This document shows positions 25,901 through 35,599 of a stretch of DNA of 64,000 nt, one piece after another. Below the pieces are notes generated by a model. It was not told where the DNA came from. It ran no database searches and saw only the letters and a program-made list of their open reading frames with translations. The stretch covers positions 7,923,001-7,987,000 of the forward strand of contig NC_088357.1 in assembly GCF_036884655.1 (NCBI RefSeq), given 5' to 3'. Both the position numbers and the translations under genes were made by a program. Source of the stretch: Musa acuminata AAA Group. Lineage: Eukaryota > Streptophyta > Magnoliopsida > Zingiberales > Musaceae. Position 1 is the stretch's first letter, and each line of letters opens with the position of its first letter.

Positions 25901-28040
25901 TGAGGCTTGGGTCTAAAGATCTTCTTTCTCGACCTCTTGGTGTGAGGTACCCGCACAAGGATATTTCCAGGGTGCATATCCGCATGAATAAAATTGTCAA
26001 CCTAAAACAAGAAAAAAAATGAATTTTGGACTATTGAAATTTTACTAATAAAGTTAATGGACAAAAGCTGCAAATGCAATGTCAGACATCAGCGTTCAAC
26101 TTACACATGGACAAAAAAAATCATATAAATGAGCTTGGAATAAAGTTGTGTCCATAGTTTGACTAATGTTCTCTTCAAAATTGTACATTTATGACCATGC
26201 AAAATGCACAAGAAACAGATAAAGCAACTACAAGATCCTGGTGCTTTGATTCAGATCCATACACGTAACAACAAGGAAGCATGATATAGTACTAGCACTT
26301 GGATATGTAAAAACAATTTTTCATATTATCATACAATATGAGAATACAATAACTAATAGGCTATAAACTTACCAGAAGCATCTTCAGGAGTGCATGTGTA
26401 CCAATGTGTGCCAAATCTCTTTTAATCCGAGTATTTCCTTCAAGCTCATCAATATAGCGTGAAACACTTTCTCCTTGTTCAAATGTCTCCACAAGAACAG
26501 AAGGATGCACAAGCGGATATAAAGGCCTAGGAAAAGACACATCTCTCCATCTGCGGAAATTGTAGATAAACCGGCTTAAGTGAGCAGCTTCCCGAGAAAG
26601 ATCAACTTGAGACATCATAAAAACTGCAAATTGCCGTACACTTTCATCCAGCCTCAACCAGCTTAAACCAGGAGTTAGGCTTGAAATTCTGGCTACAAGA
26701 TTGATTATCATAAAATCCCTCCTTATTGAATCACCCACACCAGGATGCCTAACCTTCACAGCAACTTCAATGGGTTTCTTCAACTGTTGACCTGGATAGG
26801 CAAACCTCAAAGAAGCTCGATGAACTTGTGCAATGCTTCCTGATGCTACTGGTTTTTCCTCAAAGTACTCAAAAATTTCAGAAAGTTTCCGACCAAACGC
26901 CTTCTCGATGGTGGTTTTGCTGTACGCAAAACTATGAGCAGGTGCTTTTGTATGAAGTTTTGTAAGCTCAAGGCATAGATCTTTCGGAAAGAGGTCTGGG
27001 CGTGTTGCTGCCCACTGACCCCATTTTATGAATGCAGGACCAGCTCTCTCCAGAGTGCGATGGACAACCTGAAGCCATCTTTTCCTGAATTCAAGTCCGA
27101 AACTATCCGCAAAGGGTGCTAACAAGATGGCTGGCAAAAATAAGATCGACAAGTACGCTGCTCGCAATACCAAAATAAAACCCTCTATGATAGAGAAAAT
27201 TACTGAAGAGAAGTAAAGGCTGCCAGCTTCTGCTTGCATAAGAAGACCATTTCTTGAACTATAGAAATTGCCATCTGCCCATGCCTTCTGAGCCCATGCC
27301 AACTCCCCAACACTAAATGCAAGAACACCAGGAACTACTTGAAACCGAGTGAAAGACAAGCTCACAGCACAGGCTAACTTACTTATCATAGATAAGGCTG
27401 GACCGTCATACGAACAGATTAGACTAAGCCTCTCCCAAGCCAATTTGGCATGATGGGTCGCCGAATAATTACTCCTCGACATTGTGTACAAGCTCTTCGT
27501 GTAGCTAGAGCTACTTCGGTTAACGTGGCCCATACCCTTGTGTCGTCCAAGCACGTTATTACCTCCAACAGGAAACCTAAATTGCGAAAAAACTCTGAAC
27601 AAGAGAAAAGGTAGCCCTTTCTTCCTAAGCGACCCATGACTCCTCGAAGCTAAGAAGTCAATTCTCTGATTTGACTGGAAAAAGTACCCCGCCTTTTTAT
27701 TTTCTTGAGATATCAATAACCTACATGATCATCAAAGGTTTGTCGTTTCAAGTAATCGCAACATTCAATGCTCTAATTTCTCGGGAACGCATTTGCGATC
27801 AAGGTCGACGATTTGAACCACTCAAAATAACTAAGAACAAATAAGCTAGTATTTTAATGTTACACAAAAAAAAGGAAATCTGTTTTACCAAAGAAACAGA
27901 ATAAGTACAAGAAAACCATTGCAACGATACATAATTGAAACCTCAAAATCAACCAAAGAAATAAATGAAAGTTTTGGGACGGGAAAATAAGATAGCGGAG
28001 GGAGGGAATACCTTCCATGAAACGCCAGGATGCGGAACAT
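21523..28040 (-). CDS. ABC1/aarF-type atypical kinase, ADCK2-like, probably mitochondrial
   Basis: Member of the ABC1K (UbiB/COQ8) family of atypical kinases. Exons in coding order are 28040-28012, 27720-26373, 26001-25732, 23745-23590 and 21627-21523. All have GT-AG borders and agreeing phase, giving 635 residues. Exon 1 encodes only nine full codons beginning 'MFRILAFHG'; without it the large exon has no early ATG. Family motifs are KxGQ (KWGQ, residues 242-245), the Ala-rich-loop equivalent SGSIAQV (303-309), VAVK lysine (332), HADMHPGN catalytic loop (465-472) and LDVG metal-binding motif (497-500). The basic, Ser/Arg-rich N-terminus suggests organelle import. Homologues act in lipid or quinone metabolism. 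The last intron carries a LINE relic and intron 3 a 161-bp tandem duplication. ADCK2-like assignment is from overall resemblance and is less certain than the family call. Confidence 0.9.
22078..22460 (-). pseudogene. LINE RNase H-like domain relic inside the kinase gene intron
   Basis: Translation of the minus strand gives an almost complete RVT_3 RNase H domain with one in-frame TGA at 22282-22284. Recognisable pieces are 'GFVLRNSQG' with 'CLGAGG', 'EGINAALEEGIPKLHIEMDA' just before the stop, then 'LVSNILLAMESFEE' and the signature 'THVPREATQCVHWLASKANN'. The open frame at 22078-22281 is the C-terminal half. It lies in the intron between the last two kinase exons, in the same orientation as the host gene. 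No other retrotransposon domain was found beside it. Confidence 0.78.
22894..22924. repeat. (TA)n microsatellite
   Basis: About 15 AT dinucleotides within the last intron of the ABC1-type kinase gene. Confidence 0.95.
25331..25642. repeat. 161-bp tandem duplication in kinase intron 3
   Basis: Two adjacent copies, 25331-25491 and 25492-25642, start with the same 'CATAACCAAACAGCTCAA' and both run to 'GAATCAAAGTG'. Over about 150 aligned bases I count only four differences, so the duplication is fairly recent. It lies about 90 bp from the 3' edge of exon 3 of the kinase gene, inside the following intron. Confidence 0.9.
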
Positions 28041-30341
28041 TGGGGATAGTTCATAACCCAACGGCTTGAGAAGAGATCGGGATTTGGAAAGATTACCGAT
28101 ACAGGGAAGAGTTTACCAGATTGGCCGACAACATCCCAAACTTGTTGGAGAAATCATCGGAGCAGAGAGATATTTGAATTGCCCTCGGCGGCTGAAGTGG
28201 TCGCTAGGGCGAGAGCGCATCACCGAACGGATGACTGCGTCCAAAACCCACCAGGCCGGGTTTTCAAAGGCGGTGAGAAGAAGAAATAGCACGCAAGTTG
28301 TGGCGGTCGCAGCAGCAGTAATGGTAGGGGAGGGAGAGGGGGACGTGCGAAGGGTTTATTCCGCTCCAAGAAACCATAGGGCCAACCAATATCCGAAGGG
28401 TTCCGATGTCTGCCCTAGGCCACCAGACAGCGCCCGGCCAAACGGTTCGGCGTTCGACAGCATAAACGAGGGAACGAGACTTCGTGGTCCGACCGAACCA
28501 CTTCATTCTCGTGGGGTCCGCCCTAATCAGTCTGTCAAGCAACGTTCATGTATCTTTCACTTCATATTGAAAAGTAATCACATATTCCAAAGACATATAA
28601 TGGTTTATATTTATATTTATATATATATATATATATATATAAGATTCTGTAATAAATTTTTGAAATTAAGAATTTATAAGTCTGTCAAATCATTTATATC
28701 GTCAAAATTATTTTTTTAAAGTTCACTAATTTTGAAAGGACAAAATGAGTATATTCACCTTCCAAAATGGATAATTCTTAACGAACCATCACACCAATAA
28801 TAATCGAATATAACTTATTTGAAGGTATAGTATATACCACAAGATCAATGTTTAGAGTGTAAAGCTATGATCGATTTGGTAGACCGCAACCTATTTAACC
28901 GAATGGAGACTTGACATGGAGACTAAGGCCCATGAATCATGTTCGAGAAGGCCTGATCCGGTAATTGGATTTCGTTTTTGTTGCGACAAAGCCTCGAACG
29001 TTTCACAACATGACCAAGAAATGGGCTGCAAGGATGATCCCACCAACTTCTTGTCTGCCTGTTGAGAGCTTCACATCATTACGGTCCAAATCCTGCTAAA
29101 CTCTCACCGCTTACTTATCTTTGGAAGGAAATCGATATCGCCTACCGTTACCGCTGGAAATTATGCGTTTGCCTATACGACGACTAAAGAGAATTGCTGG
29201 CGAGGTCTCGTATATCCCAATCGCAAAACGTCCGCAGAAGGTGCAGCCAAGATAGACCTGTCATTGTTGGCTACAGAGACGTGCAGATGGGACGACGATG
29301 GCCTTTTCATTTGCTTGGCCAGTGGGCTTCCAACGAGGTGCTTTATTTTTCTTTGGTCGAACGACGTGTTCTAATCCAAAGTGCATCGACTTTGAGCAGA
29401 AAGCTTCTGTAGAATAAACGAGGGTGCCTTTGACCTTTCCTTTGGGACTTTGTGTGTCACTGATGCCCTTCCAATTTGACTTTTTGGCATACGAAGAATT
29501 TTACGGCATTTGCTCGAACGTTGTTGTCACGTCCCTACGACAATTTTCGAGATAAGGACATAATGATTCATCCTCCTCCTCCTCCATGTCTATGCAAACT
29601 TCCTTAGTATTTACGATACGTCGTCTGATGTCGCAAAGGCAGACAGCTTAGCCGTACGGATAGCAGACCACGCGCCTGGCAACATACACCGTCGTCTTTC
29701 ACGTGGGACGTATTGTTTTGGTTGTCCGTGGAAAATTGCGTACTGTATGGCCGCCTAATAGTTGTCCCCGCTACCGTTCACGCAATAATGAGACGAGAGT
29801 ATACCTTTCGCGCTCATTCACAATGCAGGCCACGAAGTGCATACATACGTACACGTAAATCTCATCGACAATTTCTTGCGAGTCGTCTTCTGGTGCATGT
29901 ATGACGCCATGGATGTCTCGTTGTACTCCTCTCGATTACCATGCAGATCGAGTGGTGAATCTGACAACACCTAGTTAGCCAGCCTTGATATACCAGTGCA
30001 GGTGCTTCCGGACTTCTCCTCGAAGAATCAAATTATGTAACACTCGTATTTGAGAACAAGAAGTCACCCCTTTCCAGCAATAAACTGAAGCTAAAGACAC
30101 CTTATTCATTTGGTTCGAGGCTGAAAGTAGCACAGCCTGAGTACATAGAATTTCTAAGCGCTGACAGAGACATGTCGGAATACGTATAACACAATAAAAA
30201 CATGAGAAGAATCCTTTTTCTGAATAAGAAAAAAGGTGGAGAAGGAAAGAAAAGAGAGTAAGTAACATTCATTTCTCTCGTTTCTCCTTTCTGTTCTCCG
30301 TCTTTTTTTTTCTTCGCATGTAATTGCTCACATCCAAGAGA
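28041..30341. other. Intergenic between the kinase gene and the MYB gene
   Basis: The left end is the kinase promoter/5' leader region. A short (TA)n tract lies at 28619-28642. The open frame at 28066-28719 runs antisense across the kinase promoter and has no domain. The right end probably carries the MYB 3' untranslated region. Nothing else is supported. Confidence 0.5.
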
Positions 30342-31512
30342 TCAGAGATTTGATAGTTGGAACAGGCCGCTGCAATCTCTCTCCTTCTCATCTTCGATGC
30401 TACCGCTCACCACGTACGTCACCGAGGAGTTCAACTGGGTCGGACTCGATGAAGGTGTCAATAATTCAGAGGCCGCATTACGATTTTGATGATTGTTTGT
30501 CCAATATGTATTGGAGGTGTTGACCATCGGTTGGAAGAAGCATGGATCCAAGTTTCCATAGTTGACACCCGCTGCTGCCACTAAATTAGGTTGCATCACG
30601 ATATCTTGCAACGGGTTGACATCTGAAGTTGGATGGAGCTGTGCCTCATCAAAGAATGGATCGTTTGAAGCAGTGGAAGAACGTAGTTTCTTAGATGGAT
30701 TTAATTGTAGCTGTTGTGCTTGAAAAGAAGCTAGCTGGTCTTCAACTCGGACTGTCGGGTACTGTTGCTCTTGAAGGTTTCGATCAAGGATATCTGAGTA
30801 TTGGCATTGAAAGGATAAGAGGTTGGTGGCCATCATCAGTAGCTCGCATTTGACGTGTGGTTCGAGACCTAATAACACAGAGACGTCGAGTTGTGACGTC
30901 GGGTTGAGCAAGGACGGTGTGTGGAGCGAAGAGGGGTCGAGGAGATGAAGGCGAGGGGTGTGGGTCACAGGATCGATGCCCATCCGGAGAAGCTTCCTCC
31001 TGATGTGCGTGTTCCAGTAGTTCTTTATCTCATTGTCTGTTCTTCCCGGCAAGCGAGCAGCGATCGCCGACCATCTGTGTGTAATCCAAGATGAGAATAG
31101 CAAGCACGTAAGTCAAGGTTTTCTTCTAACAGGAGGCCTAAATCCGAGAGACTTGGCTACAACTTACTTGTTGCCCAAAATACCATGTAGTCGGATGATT
31201 GTCTCCTCCTCTTCAAAAGAGAACCTCCCTCTTTTGATGTCAGGCCGCAGGTAGTTCGTCCATCGAAGACGGCAGCTCTTGCCACATCTTGCGAGGCCTA
31301 TCCACGTGACCGCAAGCGAGTTCAACAATAATGCAAGACTCGGGAAAGTAATCGATGCTTATATCTCATGTTTCCTTACCAGCTTTACCGGGGACAGTTC
31401 TCCAATTGCGTTGCCCATGCTTCTGTATGTAGTCGATGAGCTTCTGGTCCTCTTCAGGTGTCCATGCCCCCTTCTTCAATCCATTCTTGGGGCAACAAGG
31501 TGGTCTCCCCAT
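30342..31512 (-). CDS. R2R3-MYB transcription factor (MYB93/53/92/39-like)
   Basis: Three exons, 31512-31380, 31297-31168 and 31074-30342, join in phase to give 331 residues. The N-terminus '[20 protein letters not shown]' is the standard plant R2R3 start. R2 (about 14-61) has Trp at 'AWTPEED', 'RNWRTV' and 'RLRW'. R3 has the usual first-Trp substitution in 'GRFSFEEEE', then 'NKWSAIA' and 'NYWN'. Just after the DNA-binding domain come '[10 protein letters not shown]' and 'LHLLDPSS', a motif of the MYB group containing MYB9, 39, 53, 92, 93 and 107. Members of that group are known for control of suberin and related cell-wall lipids and for root development, so a similar role is inferred. The rest is an Asn/Gln/Ser-rich activation-type region. 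The exact orthologue is not resolved. Confidence 0.92.
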
Positions 31513-31625
31513 GTCCAACTAGTGTGATTTCGGGACAGACGAGTGGAATCGATCTCGACCTTCAGGGAGAGACGAGTACTGGTCTCATTATGGACAGACG
31601 GATACAAGACTAACTGTACGTATGG

Positions 31626-31633
31626 TTTATATA
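31626..31633 (-). promoter_or_regulatory. TATA box of the MYB gene
   Basis: TATATAAA on the minus strand, about 114 bp upstream of the MYB ATG and well placed for a short 5' leader. No other good TATA lies nearby. Confidence 0.65.
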
Positions 31634-32780
31634 GAACGGAAGATCCACGAAAGGCTGAGAGGGGGCAGGGAAGTCTAACGGATTCCGTGCCGGCGTATGT
31701 GTTTCACGCTGGCGACACCTCTCTTCGTGGGCGCCAACCTTTCGAGGCTTTAAAGACCCGGTAAAGTTTTGGGACGAAAGGGTACACAACCATTAAGGAA
31801 GGAGGGGACCTCCAAGCTTATCCGGCCATCACCATGGGCTGATTTCAACCACGTGTTGACAGGTAGCCGAGTGATGGGATACAGAAGTGACAGGCGGTTG
31901 GTCCCACCATCGTGGGCTTTCCTTTCCCCCGCCTTCACGGAGGTCTTGCTTGGATGTCTCGTGCGATTACATAAGCCGTGGCACAGATGACAGCAGGGAT
32001 GATGTCTGCACCAGTACGAACGGTAGCAGGATTACTGGCGAACCATTGGAGCATCCCTGAGCTTTCCGGGAAGTGTGCGGTGTTGAACCATAGAGATCTG
32101 AGAGTCAAACCTAAGGAACCAAGGTTGATGAAACGGGCCGCTGTCATGGCTTAGGAAGATTTCAAGATGATTTACCTCCTTGTCTCTTGCAGAGAAATAA
32201 ATGTTTCGGAGGTTTCTTACAAGAAACATGCTGCAAGAATAATGCACCATATAGACACCAATCGCAATTACTTCTCAACAGGAACTACTTACCTTGACAA
32301 AACTTCACATCAATGCAGAAAGCGTTAGGAAGACTCAAATGTGAGCCTCTTCTCATGGACGAGCTGCATATTGTAACAACAGCGAAGACTTTTGAGATCA
32401 TACACCACGCAAAATCTAATAGATCAATGCACCGAGATGGCCCATTTACATGAGCTTTCTGTTTCAGATCACTGCCAATATGCTGTATGCTGATAAGGGA
32501 TTAATCTTTTGTTACAAGATGCTGATTGACAATTGAAGATGGTAATATCAATGTTGCAGATTGTACAAGGGAGTCGAGTAAATGAAGGAAAGCAGCCGAA
32601 TAGATTTTGTGAATCTGGATTCTCCTATTTCAAAATAAGACATTCCGAATGTAAAATATAGCTGCATATACAACAGGATTAGGAAAAAGGTACTGGATTC
32701 TCTTGAGGCTTCTTCCATGATTCAATTAGGAAAAAGGTACTGAACAGGCTGAAGCTTTGTCAACCAATCACTGGCATGGT
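31634..32780. other. Intergenic between the MYB promoter and the THF1 3' end
   Basis: Moderately AT-rich with scattered short open frames on both strands (for example 31769-31990 and 31935-32147) that give no recognisable product. It presumably contains MYB upstream regulatory sequence and the THF1 3' untranslated region. Confidence 0.45.
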
Positions 32781-35551
32781 TCATAACTTGAAGGTCACAG
32801 AACGGAAATCTCCTGTGCACTTTGTGATGGCCTCATTAGCTTTCTGAGATCCCGATCTTTCTTCTCTCTTCTTTTTTTCTCTGCATAAATGGCAGTCAAC
32901 ATAGCTACATCAGAATTCAGATAATTCAAACATTTTTCAAACTTAAATTCTGCTATCTAAGATTTACAGCAAACAAATATATAATATTCTTCGATTAGTA
33001 ATATTTTAGGTTTTCCCAATTTCCAAGAGTCAGCCAATATCATGAAATCCAGTTAACTATTTATCAAAAATTTTGCTCTAGACACATATATAAGACCAGC
33101 TATTTACATTTTCAACAATTACTTTCACTGGAAAAGCTGTGTTTTATCCTAAAGAAATGTATGAATCAGAAATAAATCAACAAAGTGCACAAATAGCACT
33201 TCTCGATATTGTGTGATGTTTAATGCAGTGTTCACCCAACTTCATCTGTAATTTGAAGACAAAGACAGAACAACTTCCAAAACTAATCATTTACCTGTCC
33301 ACATATTCCTTCAAAAGCTCCTTTGCTTGAACTAATTTCGACAGAAGATTGCGATACACATCAAGATCTCTATCCACACTGCGTTTATTTATATTCAGTG
33401 CAGCACAAAGCTGTGAAACAGAAAAAAATGAGTCAATGCTAACCCAAGAACAAGGGGAAACTAGGCTTTCATGAAACAGAACACAGTGTACCGAGCAGTT
33501 GCATAAGTTTAGACAATGATAAACTTGTGCACCATATGGGCTATATATTGTCGCTGAGACTGTAGCTGAATCCAGAAAGAAGAAACCAAAGTTGTATACA
33601 AAAAGAACATACAAAATTAAATCAGCATTCTTTTCAGCATGTTTCAGGGGAAAAAAGAACTCTCCTACAAAATGAAAATTACCAATTAGAGATTTAGTTC
33701 ATGAGGATGTGTGATTTCATTTTCTCGAGAAGTTATAACCATGCAAGCTAAAAGTAAATATTTTTAGGGTCCTGTGAATGGATGTCTTGAAGCATTCATT
33801 AATAATGCCCTCACCATATTTAATTATGTGATGTAGTGGAAGTTCTAAGTGTCATATATGGATCAAACTGTCTACACCATGTGCAAGACAAATTTCTTAA
33901 CATGAAGTGACCATGCTATTATTTTCCAAATTTATAAAACTATCTTTCTATCTTCGCTATCAGTATGAATATTAACAATAAAGAGGACATCTCAAACTAG
34001 TCATCATAGTCTCCTAGTAATAGGGATGCAGAAGTGGATAAAATGCCAAAAAAAATTATTTATAATGTTCAGATATTCCAGAAGTAAATAAAAAGGTTAG
34101 AAGTAAGATGGTTCAGTATGAAAGCAGCAGGTATCTGCAACATTTTTTTCAATAGAGGAAATAAAAAGATAAGGAAGAAGACAATCATCAGGAATTAAAA
34201 GATAAATAGTTTATGTGATGGAAAAGGTACAACCTTTTCCAAGACTGTAGGTTCAGTTGCATTTGCCAGCTCCAGTAGACGGAACAGTCCAATCGCAAAG
34301 AATCGACTGTAGCTGAAGTTTCCCTTGCTCAGTGCCCGCTCTGAGATATCTTTCAAAATGGTCTCTACTTCTCCTTCTCTAGTGGAGAACTCTATTAATG
34401 AATTAGCAGTCTGAGCACGAGCCCACTCCTCCAGCTTTTTGGCATCACTTCTGCACAACCAAAAATCAACAAGTTCATTGTTATTGAAGGTTGGTGGTAC
34501 AAATTTATAAAATATTGGATAGAAGCTAACCAAACTTACAATTTCGTACACATATACGTCAATGAATGTACTTCTAACCATATAGGTACAGTAACTTGTC
34601 TGAAGAAGCATTCAACTAAGCTGTGGTCTCGATATGTCGCATATCAGTTGCAACAAAATCAGTCTTCAAAGCTTATGGTTATATTGGAAACCAAGTTACA
34701 GATAGCAGCAAGACAAAAATGCTTGCTAAGGTACACAGTTGCAAAGATTAATCAGGCCATCCCAAAGGTGTTCTTGCAACGTATTTAGGCGTAATAACTT
34801 GTCAAGAAGCATTAATTGGGTATTCCTGTTTAAACATCACTCCTAAAGGCATTTTGGTGATACTGTATTACTGCTCTAGAGTTGGGTCAGGTTTGAAATA
34901 GAATAGGGATAGTAGCCATTTAAACTGATCACCCTTGGATTGTATGAACGTGTTATAAAGGACAAACTTATTGGAAAAGGCTCAGCTGACACAAAAATGG
35001 CAAAAACAATCTCGTTGTTTAAAAATTCTGCCCTGAATTATAATAGACCGAGCTGCAAAATAGATTGTGGCCTCAGATATTATTAATGTGAAGTTATTCC
35101 ATAGATGCCTAGATGGTAACCAACTTTTGTCATCTTCGTCATATTCTTTTTTATTGTGTGGCTTGTACCATAAAAAATTCCTAATTAATTCTATTCTCCT
35201 TAGTTTCCCTGATCAACTGTTACTACACTATGGTTCCTCTTAAGCAAGTCCAGCAGCCTCAATCTGCATCAATTGATAGCAAAGTGGATTATGGGGCAAA
35301 TGTAACACTGAAATTAGCCTATCGCTGATATCCTGGCTTTCACTCAGTTTCCGGTCTATTTCATCCTTTGTTCATAATCTTATATCATATCATCTTTTAG
35401 CTATAACCAAGAATACACTATGATCAAAAGAGTGGAAATGAGGTCAAAGCAGACACAAGGACCAAATGAAACTGAAGTTGAAGTACTTAAACACGGTGAA
35501 TGATCAAAGAATATCTGAACGGACAAGGACAAAAATACGTGACAAGCCTCG

Positions 35552-35599
<48 letters not shown>

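Noticed and set aside
28066..28719. Plus-strand open frame of 217 codons
   Set aside because: It runs antisense through the promoter and first exon of the kinase gene and ends in a (TA)n tract read as Ile-Tyr repeats; no domain.
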